Both the position numbers and the translations under genes were made by a program. Shown one piece after another: positions 50,031-59,967 of a DNA stretch of 64,000 nt. The notes below the pieces were generated by a model. That model ran no database searches, had not been told where the DNA came from, and saw only the letters and a program-made list of their open reading frames with translations. The stretch comes from DASUNQ01 sp035536455 (GTDB lineage Bacteria; Acidobacteriota; Thermoanaerobaculia; Multivoradales; UBA5704): NCBI GenBank assembly GCA_035536455.1, contig DATLOC010000049.1:69153-133152 (forward strand). Direction: 5' to 3'. The stretch's first letter is position 1. Every line of letters begins with the position of its first letter.

Positions 50031-50231
50031 ATGGCCGACGAGACCCTGACCATGCAGCCGCAGACCGCCCAGACGCCGCCACCGTCGGCGGCGCACGACG
50101 CGCCGAGCCTCGACGACGGACAGGGGGAGGTGACCTGGGCGCGCATCCTCGGGCTCTCCTTCTCCCCCGACGACCCGCCCGACACCGGCGGCGGCGGCTC
50201 GAAGGGAGCGATGTCCGCGCCCGGAGCCTGA
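50031..50231 (+). CDS. Small 66-residue protein in the CHAT cluster
   Basis: MADETLTMQPQTAQTPPP at the N-terminus, a central helix-like EVTWARILGLSF, and a disordered Gly/Ser/Pro tail. Strong AAGGAGGG site eight bases before the ATG. It lies between the CHAT protease and the second caspase-fold gene. Low complexity ends around one ordered segment would suit a protease substrate or adaptor, but there is no homology evidence. I recognise no family. Confidence 0.6.
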   Translation: MADETLTMQPQTAQTPPPSAAHDAPSLDDGQGEVTWARILGLSFSPDDPPDTGGGGSKGAMSAPGA

Positions 50232-50264
50232 TGACGTCGTCGACGCCGCCGCTCGGGCCGCGCC

Positions 50265-51674
<1,410 letters not shown>

Positions 51675-51717
51675 TGTCTCAACAAAGAACCTGCCTTCCG
51701 GGTCTCCCTTTTCCGGC

Positions 51718-52500
51718 ATGAACGACGACGACAGCGATCGGGACGGCCGCTCCGCCGGCGAGCTCGCGGCCGCGCTCCTCGGGCGCCTGCGGCTGGACGG
51801 CGGCGGCGCCCTGCTCGGCTGCGGCGCGGCGGAGCGGGTGCGGTACGGCTCCCGCTTCCACGAGCTGGCGGTGGAGCGCTTGGCGGCGCGGGGGGTGGCG
51901 CGTGAGGAGATCCGCCGCGCCGAGCGCTACGTGGTGCTGCTCGTCGAGCGCGCCTTCGAGGAGGTCGGCGAGCTGCCCGAGGCGGCGGCCTTCTACGCCC
52001 TCGCCCACGACGAGCGGCTGGCGCCCGCCGACGCCCGCTCCGACTACGAGCGGGCGGCGCTCCGCTTCAAGCTCGGCCACACGCTCTTCCTGCTCGGCGA
52101 GCACGAGGCTGCCAACCTCGAGCGCTGCACGGCCTTCGGCCGCGAGACGGCGGCCATGGTCGAGGACCTGGAGCCGGGCGCCGGGGTGCCCCGCAACACC
52201 GTGCGCCTCCTGGCGATGGAGCTGCAGGGCTGGCTCGGCGGGCGGTACGAGGCGCAGGGAGAGCTCGGCGCGGCGGCGGCGGCGTTTCTCGCCGCCGCCC
52301 GCGCCGCCACCGGCGCCGACGACCGGGTGGCGTTCACGGCGCGGGCGGCCGCGGCGATGACGGCCGCCGGGCGAGCGGCGGAGGCCGGGCGGGCGCTCGC
52401 GGCGGTGCGGCGCGACCTCCCGGAACTGCGCTCCGGCCTCAGCCGGCGGCTCTGGGACGCCGGCTGGGCTGCGCTCGGCACGGCGCCGCCCGACGCCTGA
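51718..52500 (+). CDS. Helical-repeat (TPR-like) protein of the CHAT module
   Basis: 260 residues from ATG 51718, 43 bp after the caspase-fold gene. Acidic start (MNDDDSDRDGR), then helix pairs of TPR type: FHELAVERLAARGVAREEI, FYALAHDERLAPADARSDYERAALRFKLGHTLFLLGEHEAA, AAAFLAAARAATGADDRVAFTARAAAAMTAAGRAAEAGRAL. Probably a scaffold or adaptor for one of the two proteases. No enzymatic motif is visible. Last gene of the plus-strand module, facing the M28 gene. Confidence 0.65.
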   Translation: MNDDDSDRDGRSAGELAAALLGRLRLDGGGALLGCGAAERVRYGSRFHELAVERLAARGVAREEIRRAERYVVLLVERAFEEVGELPEAAAFYALAHDERLAPADARSDYERAALRFKLGHTLFLLGEHEAANLERCTAFGRETAAMVEDLEPGAGVPRNTVRLLAMELQGWLGGRYEAQGELGAAAAAFLAAARAATGADDRVAFTARAAAAMTAAGRAAEAGRALAAVRRDLPELRSGLSRRLWDAGWAALGTAPPDA

Positions 52501-52512
52501 GCTGGGCCGCCT

Positions 52513-52545
52513 GATCGGAGCCCGGCGCGAAGGCCTTCGCGCCTA
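52513..52545 (-). terminator. Hairpin at M28 3' end, copy of the 8023 element
   Basis: Arms GGCGCGA (52524-52530) and TCGCGCC (52537-52543) around AGGCCT, which makes the central 20 bases a perfect palindrome. The stop codon of the M28 gene (52543-52545) begins on the last arm base, exactly as in the S46 copy at 8055. Upstream block TGATCGGAGCCC is also shared. Confidence 0.55.
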
Positions 52546-54234
52546 TCTTCCCGCCGCCGCCAGCGCCGCCTTGCGCGCCGCTTCGAACTCGTCGCCCGGG
52601 TTCCAGGCCGGGAGCTTCTCCGACTGGGCGATGTCGAGGCCGATGAAGAAGCCGAGCATGGCGTCCTCGACCATCCCCTCGAAGTTCCACTCCGGGGTCA
52701 GCTCGTCGCTCGGCTGGTGGTAGTTGACCGCCTCCCAGGCCTCGATCTGCTGCTTGCCCCACTCCGGCGGCTTGCCGCGAAACTTGGTGCCGGTGTCGAG
52801 GTAGACGGCGGGGACGCCGATCTTGGCGAAGTTGAACTGGTCGGAGCGGTAGTAGAAGCCGCGGTCGGGGAACTGGTCGCCCACGACCGTCCGGTCCTGC
52901 GCCGCGGCATAGCGCTCGACGACCTTGTCGAGGTCGGACTTGCCGTAGCCGATGAAGGCCACCTCGGTCGCCCGCCCCCAGATGCTGCCGCCGTCGTAGT
53001 TGATGTTGGCGGCGATCTTTCCGGGCGGGAAGGTGGGGTGCTTGGCGTAGTACTCGGAGCCCAGGAGGCCCTGCTCCTCGGCCGCCACGAAGAGGAAGAG
53101 GACCGAGCGCCGCGGCGGCTCGGGCAGCGCCTTGAAGGCCTTGGCGATGGCCAGCACCTGCGACGTGCCCGAGGCGTTGTCGAGGGCGCCGTTGTAGATC
53201 CGGTCGCCCGAATCGTCCGGCTCACCGATCCCCAGGTGGTCGTGATGGGCGCTGTAGACGACGACCTCGTCCGCCAGCCCCGCGTCGCCGCCGCGCAGGA
53301 GGCCGCCGACGTTGGCGGTCTGCACGCGCGAGATCTTGTTCGGGAAGGAGAGCGAGGTCGTGACGCCGAGCGGCACCGGCCGGAAGTCGCGGCTGCGCGC
53401 CTGCTCGCGGAGCGCGTCGAGGTCCTTGCCGCCGAGCTTGGCGAGCGCCCGCGACGCGTCTTCGGTCGCCCAGGCGGCGACCTGGACGCGCGGCTCCCCT
53501 TCGGCCGGCAGCTCGAACTGCTCGCCGCTCCAGGAGGTCTGCACGACCTGCCAGGGGTAGCCGGCCGAAGGCGTCGTGTGGATGATGATCGCCCCCGCCG
53601 CCCCCTGCCGCGCCGCGCTCTCGTACTTGTAGGTCCAGCGGCCGTAGTAGAGCCGGCGCTCGCCCTCGAAGAGCTTGGGGTCCCAGTCTGGGTCGTTGTT
53701 GAGCATCAGCAGGACCTTCCCCTTCAAGTCCGCGCCCTTGAAGTCGTCCCACTGATACTCGGGCGCCTGGATGCCGTAACCGACGAAGACCACCTCGGCG
53801 CCGTCGATCCGCGCCGCCGGCTCCTGCACCCCGCTGGCGGCGATGAACTCGTCCCAGCGCTTGAGGTCGAGCGTCTGCCCGTCCTGGCGGAAGGTCCAGG
53901 CCTCCGGCACCTCGCTGGTGATGCCGACGATGTCGAAGCGCTGGAGGTAGGTGCCGTTCTCGCCGCCGGGGGCGAGCCCGAGGGTCTCGAGCGCCGAGGC
54001 CAGGTACTCCTGAGTGAGCTGGTCGCCGCGGCTCGCCGGCCCGCGCCCTTCGAGCAGGTCGTGGGCGAGGTAGCGGATCGGGCCGCGGAGGCCGGCCTCG
54101 TCGATCGTCCGGGCGGCCTCTTCGGCGGCGGGCGGGACGGGGGCGGCGCCGTTCGCCAGGACGGCCGCGGGCAGGAGGAGGAGGACGGTCAGGACGGCCG
54201 CGAGCGGGCCGCCGAACAGGCTCTGCTGGGTCAT
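52543..54234 (-). CDS. Secreted M28 family aminopeptidase with PA domain
   Basis: 563 residues from ATG 54234 (GGAGGT upstream); ATG 54261 is an alternative. Signal peptide LAAVLTVLLLLPAAVLANGA. A protease-associated domain lies around 140-270. Zinc ligands of the M28 core are in YSAHHDHLGIG (His), GALDNASGTSQ (bridging Asp), VAAEEQGLLGSEYY (Glu pair), NYDGGS (Asp) and a later His. It resembles aminopeptidase Y/S-type exported enzymes. Different subgroup from the 758-residue M28 enzyme at 24449. Stands alone on the minus strand. Confidence 0.93.
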   Translation of the reverse strand: MTQQSLFGGPLAAVLTVLLLLPAAVLANGAAPVPPAAEEAARTIDEAGLRGPIRYLAHDLLEGRGPASRGDQLTQEYLASALETLGLAPGGENGTYLQRFDIVGITSEVPEAWTFRQDGQTLDLKRWDEFIAASGVQEPAARIDGAEVVFVGYGIQAPEYQWDDFKGADLKGKVLLMLNNDPDWDPKLFEGERRLYYGRWTYKYESAARQGAAGAIIIHTTPSAGYPWQVVQTSWSGEQFELPAEGEPRVQVAAWATEDASRALAKLGGKDLDALREQARSRDFRPVPLGVTTSLSFPNKISRVQTANVGGLLRGGDAGLADEVVVYSAHHDHLGIGEPDDSGDRIYNGALDNASGTSQVLAIAKAFKALPEPPRRSVLFLFVAAEEQGLLGSEYYAKHPTFPPGKIAANINYDGGSIWGRATEVAFIGYGKSDLDKVVERYAAAQDRTVVGDQFPDRGFYYRSDQFNFAKIGVPAVYLDTGTKFRGKPPEWGKQQIEAWEAVNYHQPSDELTPEWNFEGMVEDAMLGFFIGLDIAQSEKLPAWNPGDEFEAARKAALAAAGR

Positions 54235-54331
54235 CGCGTGGGGGACCTCCGTAGGAATCATGGGCGCGCGGACTCTAGCAGTTGCCCGCTCGTGCCCTCC
54301 ACGCTATGTTTCGACGACGGGGGCCCACGCC

Positions 54332-55111
54332 ATGTTGCTGCGGACCATCGTGCGGGACTGCCTCTACCTCAACTGGGCGCTCCCGGCTGCGGCGTTGCCC
54401 CCGCCGCCCGCGCCGCTGCGCTACGAGGTCCACGCCTGGCGCGGCGGCGACTGGGTCTTCGCCTCGGCCCTCCTCTTCTACCAGGAACGGATGCAGGTCG
54501 GCGGCATCCCCGGCCTCCGCCTCTCCTACCCGCAGCTCAACCTGCGGCTCTACGTCCTCGACGCCTCGTCGATCCCCTCGGTCCTCTTCCTGCGCATGCT
54601 GATGCCGGCCTGGGTGGTGCCCGGCGTGCGCCTGGTCTCGCACCAGCCGGCCGCCCGCGCCCGGCTCGACTTCCCGCGCCCCTCGCGCGAGCAGGGGAAC
54701 GGGCGCTGGCGCTGGTCGGTGCAGGGCAGCCACCCGCTGGAGGTCGAGGCCTGGCCGGACAGCCCGGCGGTGGGGGAGGGGCCGCGCCTCGGTCCCTGGG
54801 AGCGGGCGATCGACTACTTTCGCAACCGCCAGCGCGGCTACGCCGAGGGACGCCACGGCCTGCGCCGCGTGCAGACGCGCAAGGCGATCGAGCCCCCCGC
54901 GGTCTGGCCGATGCAGGCCGAGGTGCTGGCCGACGGCCTCCTCCCCGAGCTCCTGCCGCTCGCCGGCGACCCCGCCTGGCCACCGCTCCACTCCTGCTGG
55001 CTCTGCCCCGAGATCCCCTTCGAGCTGGAGCTGGGCTTCGTGCCGAAGGTGGCCCTGCCGAGCGGCGTGCCGCACCCGGCGCCGACCACCCGCAGCGCCG
55101 CCTGCCTTTGA
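54332..55111 (+). CDS. DUF2071 family protein
   Basis: 259 residues. LLRTIVRDCLYLNWALPAAALP and YEVHAWRGGDWVFASALLFYQERM are the DUF2071 (YqjF-like) signature. Members are uncharacterised cytosolic beta-rich proteins. Residues ARLDFPRPSREQGNGRWRW and WLCPEIPFELELGFVPKVALP complete the fold. Diverges from the M28 gene with 97 bp between the starts, and precedes the leuB-like gene by 27 bp. Confidence 0.85.
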   Translation: MLLRTIVRDCLYLNWALPAAALPPPPAPLRYEVHAWRGGDWVFASALLFYQERMQVGGIPGLRLSYPQLNLRLYVLDASSIPSVLFLRMLMPAWVVPGVRLVSHQPAARARLDFPRPSREQGNGRWRWSVQGSHPLEVEAWPDSPAVGEGPRLGPWERAIDYFRNRQRGYAEGRHGLRRVQTRKAIEPPAVWPMQAEVLADGLLPELLPLAGDPAWPPLHSCWLCPEIPFELELGFVPKVALPSGVPHPAPTTRSAACL

Positions 55112-55138
55112 TGGCTGCCCGCTGCTAGCATCGGACCG

Positions 55139-56242
55139 ATGACGACCCCCACCGACCCGCGCGACCGCCGGCCGCAGCGGATCGCGGTCCTGCCGGGCGA
55201 CGGGATCGGCAAGGACGTGACCGCCGAGGCGGTCAAGGTGCTGGAAGCTGCGGCGGAGGTCTGGGAGCTGCCGCTCGAGCTGGTACGGCTGCCCTGGGAC
55301 GCAGACCGGTACCTGGCGACCGGCGAGACCCTGCCGCCGGGGGCGCTGGAGGATCTCCGTGACCACTACTCCGCGATCTTCATCGGCGCCTACGGCGACC
55401 CGCGGGTACCGGACATGAAGCACGCCGCCGACATCCTGCTCGGTATCCGCTTCGGCCTCGACCTCTACATCAACTTCCGCCCGGTCAAGCTCTATGACGC
55501 GCGGCTCTGCCCGCTCAAGGGGAAGCGCGAGGAGGACGTCGATTTCGTCGTCTTCCGCGAGAACACCGAGGGGGCCTACGTCGGAATCGGCGGGCAGTTC
55601 AAGCGCGGCACGCCGGAGGAGATCGCGGTGCAGGAGGAGATCCACACCCGCCGCGGCGTCGAGCGCATCGTGCGCGCCGCCTTCGAGTACGCGGCGGCGC
55701 ACGGCCGCCGGTCGGTGGTGATGGCCGACAAGTCGAACGTCATGCGTCACGCCCACGAGCTCTGGCAGCGGGTCTTCGCCACGGTGGCGGCGGAGTATCC
55801 GGCGATCGAGGCGCGCCACCTCTTCGTCGACGCCCTGGCGATGCAGATGGTGCTCAAGCCCGAGCAGTTCGAGGTCGTCGTCACCAACAACATGTTCGGC
55901 GACATCGTCACCGACCTGGGGGCCGCCCTGCAGGGCGGGCTCGGGCTCGCCGCCTCCGCCAACCTCCACCCCGGCCGCACGTCGATGTTCGAGCCGGTCC
56001 ACGGCTCGGCCCCCAAGTACGCGGGCACCGGCCGCGCTAACCCGGTGGGAGCAGTGCTGTCGGCGGCGCTGATGCTCGAGACGCTGGGCCACGGCGAGGC
56101 GGCGGCCGAAGTCGAGCGCGCCGTGGCGCAGAGCCTGCGCGAGGGGCGGACCACTCCCGACCTCGGCGGTACCATGACGACGTCGCAAATAGGAGACCTC
56201 CTGGCGCGCGCCGTCAGCGAGGCCGTCGCGGCGCGGCCGTGA
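55139..56242 (+). CDS. leuB: 3-Isopropylmalate dehydrogenase-type enzyme
   Basis: 367 residues. Oxidative decarboxylation of 3-isopropylmalate to 2-oxoisocaproate in leucine synthesis, if the assignment is right. IAVLPGDGIGKDVTAEA, LYINFRPVKLY with the substrate arginine region, FRENTEGAYVGIGG, the catalytic Tyr/Lys stretch ADKSNVMRHAHELW, NMFGDIVTDLGAALQGGLG and FEPVHGSAPKYAGTGRANP (NAD loop) are all present. Related tartrate or isocitrate dehydrogenases share these. The leuA-type gene 660 bp downstream supports leucine. Its end overlaps the next gene by GTGA. Confidence 0.85.
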   Translation: MTTPTDPRDRRPQRIAVLPGDGIGKDVTAEAVKVLEAAAEVWELPLELVRLPWDADRYLATGETLPPGALEDLRDHYSAIFIGAYGDPRVPDMKHAADILLGIRFGLDLYINFRPVKLYDARLCPLKGKREEDVDFVVFRENTEGAYVGIGGQFKRGTPEEIAVQEEIHTRRGVERIVRAAFEYAAAHGRRSVVMADKSNVMRHAHELWQRVFATVAAEYPAIEARHLFVDALAMQMVLKPEQFEVVVTNNMFGDIVTDLGAALQGGLGLAASANLHPGRTSMFEPVHGSAPKYAGTGRANPVGAVLSAALMLETLGHGEAAAEVERAVAQSLREGRTTPDLGGTMTTSQIGDLLARAVSEAVAARP

Positions 56243-56892
56243 AGCGCGCACTCCTCGCCGCCCTGGCCTTCCTGGCCGCCACCGCCCCCGCCGCCGCGGC
56301 CGGCGATCCGCGCTGGGCGCTGCGGGCGCGCGGTCTCTGGACCGACTACAGCAACAGCTCCGCGTACGGCGCTTCGTTGGGCTTCGGCACGCTCGACCTC
56401 GAGGGCGAGGGGGGCGCCGAGACGGCGCTGGAGTTCCGGCAGACGCCGCGCGTCGGCTGGGAGCTGTCGGCCGGTCGGATGACCTTCGAGACGGACGCGC
56501 GTGTCTTCCAGTACGTGCCGGACTTCTCGACGAACCCCGTCACGGTGCGGCCGGTCCTGCAGCGCCAGTCCTCGCCCGACTTCGCCACCCAGCAGCTCGG
56601 GCTGGCGATGCTGTTTCACTTCGCGCCCGCCGGCCGCCTCGACTGGTACGCCAGTCCGCAGCTCGCCTGGGTGGACTACTCGATCGACACCGCCAGCCTG
56701 TCCCGGCGCAAGCCGGAGATCGCCCTTGGCGCGAAGCTGGGCGTCGAGGTGCCTCTCGGCGCCTCCGCCTGGTCGGCCGGGCTGGAGGTGCGCTACTCCG
56801 AGACGCAGTACCAGGAGCAGGACCGCGACCTGTACGGCAACCTCGGCATCGCCTCGGCCGCCGTCGGCGTCTCCTACCGCTTCCCGCGGTAA
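56239..56892 (+). CDS. Outer-membrane beta-barrel protein
   Basis: 217 residues from GTG 56239. Signal peptide ALLAALAFLAATAPAAAAG. Mature strands (RWALRARGLWTDYSNSS, GWELSAGRMTFETDARVFQYVP, LDWYASPQLAWVDYSID, WSAGLEVRYSETQYQEQD) and a C-terminal VGVSYRFPR fit an OmpW-like eight-strand barrel, although the last residue is Arg rather than Phe. It sits inside the leuB-leuA interval with tight spacing, which is odd for an amino-acid operon. Confidence 0.75.
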   Translation: MKRALLAALAFLAATAPAAAAGDPRWALRARGLWTDYSNSSAYGASLGFGTLDLEGEGGAETALEFRQTPRVGWELSAGRMTFETDARVFQYVPDFSTNPVTVRPVLQRQSSPDFATQQLGLAMLFHFAPAGRLDWYASPQLAWVDYSIDTASLSRRKPEIALGAKLGVEVPLGASAWSAGLEVRYSETQYQEQDRDLYGNLGIASAAVGVSYRFPR

Positions 56893-56901
56893 CATCCGGC
56901 G

Positions 56902-58155
56902 ATGCACCCCGCCGAGTCCGACCTCATCCACGACTGGAACCGCGCTGCCGGGCCGGACATGCGTCCGGTGCGCCCGCGGGTCGAGCTCGACGACGAGACG
57001 CTGCGCGACGGCCTGCAGTCCCCCTCCGTCCGCTCGCCGTCGCTCCAGAACAAGCTGCGCATCCTGCACGAGATCGCGGCGCTGGGGATCGAGTCGGCCG
57101 ACATCGGCCTCCCAGGCGCCGGGCCGCACGTGGTGCGGCAGGTCGAGGCACTGGCGCGCGAGATCGTGGAGGCCCGGCTGCCGATCTTCCCCAACTGCGC
57201 CGCCCGCACGGTGATCGCCGACATCCGCCCGATCGTCGAGATCTCGCAGCGGGTGGGGATCCCGATCGAGGCCTCGTGCTTTATCGGCTCCTCGCCGATC
57301 CGCCAGTACGCCGAGGGGTGGGAGCTGCAGCGCATGCTGCAGATGGTGGAGGAGGCGGTCGGCTTCGCGGTGGGCGAAGGGTTGCCGGTCATGTTCGTCA
57401 CCGAGGACACCACCCGCGCCGCCCCCGAGGACCTGCGGCGGCTCTACACGGTGGCGGTCGAGACCGGCGCCAAGCGGGTCTGCATCGCCGACACCGTCGG
57501 GCACGCCACGCCGAGCGGCGCGCGCAACGTCGTGCGCTTCATCCGCGGGGTGGTGGACGCGACCGGGGAGGACGTCAAGGTCGACTGGCACGGGCACGAG
57601 GACCGCGGCCTCTCGGTGATCAACGCCCTGGCCGCCGCCGAGGCCGGGGCCGACCGGCTGCACGGGACGGCCTTGGGCATCGGCGAGCGCGTCGGCAACT
57701 GCCCGATGGACCAGCTCCTGGTCAACATGCAGCTGCTCGGCTGGTTCGACCGCGACCTCTCGTCGCTGCCCGACTACTGCCGCCTGGTCTCCGAGGCCAC
57801 CGGCGTGCCGCTGCCGGACAACTACCCGGTCGTCGGCCGCGACGCCTTCCGTACCGCCACCGGCGTCCACGCCGCGGCCATCGCCAAGGCGCGCCAGCGC
57901 GGCGACGACTGGCTGGCCGATCGCGTCTACTCCTCGGTGCCGGCGAGCCTGATCGGCCGCAAGCAGGTCATCGAGGTGGGGCCGATGAGCGGCGAGTCCA
58001 ACGTCGTCTGCTGGCTGCGCGAGCGCGGCATCGAGCCCGAGACGGACCTGGTGCGCAGCGTCTTCGAGCGGGCCAAGGAGTCCGACCACGTGCTCGAGGA
58101 GGGCGAGATCCTCGCCCTGTGCAAGGCGCACGGCGTGGGAGCGGCGGTCTCGTGA
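56902..58155 (+). CDS. 2-Isopropylmalate synthase/homocitrate synthase family enzyme
   Basis: 417 residues, DRE-TIM metallolyase. LDDETLRDGLQSPSV is the metal-binding DxTLRDG start, IESADIGLPGAG and NCAARTVIADI follow, and WHGHEDRGLSVINALAAAEAGADRLHGT carries the HxH metal ligands. TGVHAAAIAKARQRGDDWLADRVYSSVPASLIGRKQ is typical of the 2-isopropylmalate synthase branch. It lacks the regulatory C-terminal domain of long LeuA. Together with the leuB-like gene it could form a leucine or related 2-oxoacid chain-elongation set. Confidence 0.85.
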   Translation: MHPAESDLIHDWNRAAGPDMRPVRPRVELDDETLRDGLQSPSVRSPSLQNKLRILHEIAALGIESADIGLPGAGPHVVRQVEALAREIVEARLPIFPNCAARTVIADIRPIVEISQRVGIPIEASCFIGSSPIRQYAEGWELQRMLQMVEEAVGFAVGEGLPVMFVTEDTTRAAPEDLRRLYTVAVETGAKRVCIADTVGHATPSGARNVVRFIRGVVDATGEDVKVDWHGHEDRGLSVINALAAAEAGADRLHGTALGIGERVGNCPMDQLLVNMQLLGWFDRDLSSLPDYCRLVSEATGVPLPDNYPVVGRDAFRTATGVHAAAIAKARQRGDDWLADRVYSSVPASLIGRKQVIEVGPMSGESNVVCWLRERGIEPETDLVRSVFERAKESDHVLEEGEILALCKAHGVGAAVS

Positions 58156-58997
58156 GGGCCCGCCGCCTCGCGTTGCTGCCGGCGCTCCTCGGCGCGCTCG
58201 CCCCGGCGGCCGCCGGCGCCGCGCCGGGGCGCCTCGCCGCGGAGCTGCGGGTCGGCGGCGCTGCCGCTGAGGCGCTCACGGTGCCGATCGGCCTCGGCGA
58301 GCGCGACCTCGGCGAGATCTCCGACGTTCTCCTCGATCTCTGCCTGGACGACGACGACACCCCCGGCTCTTGCGACGCCGCGGGCATCGTGACGCTCGAC
58401 GCGGCGCCGGCGCCGCCGTTCCACCTCGGGGGGCCGTTCCGCGAGGTCATCGCCACCGGCGCGGTGACCCCCGCGTCCTTCCCCATCGCACTGCAGCCGG
58501 GGCAGCGGCTGAAAGCGGTCGTCCAGTGGGCCGTCGATCGTGTGGGAGAGGTGAACGGCTCTTTCACCCTGGGAGCCCGCAGCCCGGGCGGCGAGCTCGC
58601 AGACACCCTCACGGTCCAGCTCAGCGGCACCGGCACGGCGCTCGACGCCTGCTTCCCGTTCTTCGGCCGCATGTGCCTCGGCGACGGCCGGTTCAAGCTC
58701 GAGGCCCGCTTCCTGACCAACACCGCGGAGGAGGGGCGGGCGTCGCCGGTCCACCTCACCCCCGACACCGGCTACTTCTGGTTCTTCGGTTCCGCCAACG
58801 TCGAAGCGGTCGTCAAGGTGCTGAACGGCTGCCCAGTGAACGACCGCTACTGGGTCTTCGCCGGCGGCCTGACCAACGTGCGCACCCTCTTCACCGTCGC
58901 CGACCTCCAGGCGGGCGTGGTGAAGACCTACATCAACCCGCAGAACCTCCCCTTCCAGCCGATCCAGGACACCAGCGCCTTCGCCACCTGCCCGTGA
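58152..58997 (+). CDS. Secreted protein with shared WFF/KVL C-terminal domain
   Basis: 281 residues from GTG 58152, overlapping the previous stop. Signal peptide LALLPALLGALAPAAAGAAP. Residues 30-155 are a beta-rich domain (VGGAAAEALTVPIGLGE, LKAVVQWAVDRVGEVNGSF). The C-terminal 115 residues begin CFPFFGRMCLGDGRF and include YFWFFGSANVEAVVKVLNGC and NDRYWVFAGGLTNV, ending FATCP. They align with the tail of the esterase at 43959. Function unknown; probably exported and disulfide-bonded. Confidence 0.78.
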   Translation: MRARRLALLPALLGALAPAAAGAAPGRLAAELRVGGAAAEALTVPIGLGERDLGEISDVLLDLCLDDDDTPGSCDAAGIVTLDAAPAPPFHLGGPFREVIATGAVTPASFPIALQPGQRLKAVVQWAVDRVGEVNGSFTLGARSPGGELADTLTVQLSGTGTALDACFPFFGRMCLGDGRFKLEARFLTNTAEEGRASPVHLTPDTGYFWFFGSANVEAVVKVLNGCPVNDRYWVFAGGLTNVRTLFTVADLQAGVVKTYINPQNLPFQPIQDTSAFATCP

Positions 58998-59905
58998 GCG
59001 GCGGGGCGGCGCCCCTCGCGGCCTGGCGGCGCGAGCTCCAGCGCTGGCTCGAGCACCTGGCGGTGGAGCGCGGGCTCTCTTTGCACACGACTGCCGCCTA
59101 CCGGCGCGACCTCGAGCGGCTTGGCAAGGCGCTGGCGCGGCGGGGGGGCGACCTGCTGACCGCCGACGCCGAGGCGCTCGCCGCGCACCTTCGGGAGCTG
59201 CGGCGGCAGGGGCTCGCGCCGCGTTCGATTGCGCGGGCGCTGTCGGCGATCCGCGCCTTCTACGAGCAACAGGTCGAGAGCGGCGCGCGCGCCGACAACC
59301 CGGCGGTCAATCTGCTGCCGCCCAAGCTCTGGCGGCCGCTGCCCAAGGTGCTGTCGGAGAGCGAGGTGGAGTCGCTCCTCGCCGCTCCCGACACGGCGAC
59401 GCCGCGCGGGCTGCGGGACCGGGCGATGCTCGAGCTCCTCTACGCCACCGGCCTGCGGGTCAGCGAGCTCGTTGGGCTCGCCCTGCCCCAGCTCCGGCTC
59501 GACGCCGGGTTCCTGGTGGCCTACGGCAAGGGGAGCAAGGAGCGGATCGTGCCGGTGGGGGAGCAGGCGGAGGCTTGGGTGGGGCGCTACCTGCGCGAGG
59601 CGCGGCCTGGATTGGCCGGCGGCGGCCGCACGGCGGGGGTCTTCCTCTCCCGCCTCGGCGAGCCGATGACCCGCCAGGGGTTCTGGAAAGCGCTGCGCGA
59701 CTACGCGCGGGCGGCCGGCGTGCGCGACGTCTCGCCGCACGTCCTCCGCCACAGCTTCGCCACGCACCTCTTGGAGCACGGCGCCGACCTGCGGGCGGTC
59801 CAGATGATGCTCGGCCACGCCGACATCTCGACGACGCAGATCTACACCCACATCCATCAGCAACGGCTGCGCAGCCTCTACGACCGCTTCCACCCCCGCT
59901 TCTAA
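58994..59905 (+). CDS. xerD: Tyrosine recombinase XerD-type
   Basis: 303 residues from GTG 58994. N-terminal core-binding SAM-like domain (LSLHTTAAYRRDLERLGKAL). Catalytic domain with the full set: Arg in ATGLRVSELVGL, Lys in YGKGSKERIVPVG, His-x-x-Arg in SPHVLRHSFATHLL, His in LGHADISTTQ and nucleophile Tyr in IYTHIHQQRL. Typical XerD length and C-terminus (LYDRFHPRF). The role is chromosome-dimer resolution rather than mobility, since no other integrase or element boundary is seen. A weak hairpin (59916-59930) follows the stop. Confidence 0.92.
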   Translation: MSGGAAPLAAWRRELQRWLEHLAVERGLSLHTTAAYRRDLERLGKALARRGGDLLTADAEALAAHLRELRRQGLAPRSIARALSAIRAFYEQQVESGARADNPAVNLLPPKLWRPLPKVLSESEVESLLAAPDTATPRGLRDRAMLELLYATGLRVSELVGLALPQLRLDAGFLVAYGKGSKERIVPVGEQAEAWVGRYLREARPGLAGGGRTAGVFLSRLGEPMTRQGFWKALRDYARAAGVRDVSPHVLRHSFATHLLEHGADLRAVQMMLGHADISTTQIYTHIHQQRLRSLYDRFHPRF

Positions 59906-59967
59906 TCCCCCCGCTCGCCCGCGGCGGGCGCTTCGTGTAGACTCAAAGCAAATACGGGGAGCTCGGC

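Noticed and set aside
58994..59905. Integrase marking a mobile element.
   Set aside because: Sequence and length match housekeeping XerD. Neighbours are coupled core-like genes and no att-type repeats were seen.
59916..59930. Terminator after xerD.
   Set aside because: Only a five-base stem with no T-run; such GC hairpins are common by chance here.
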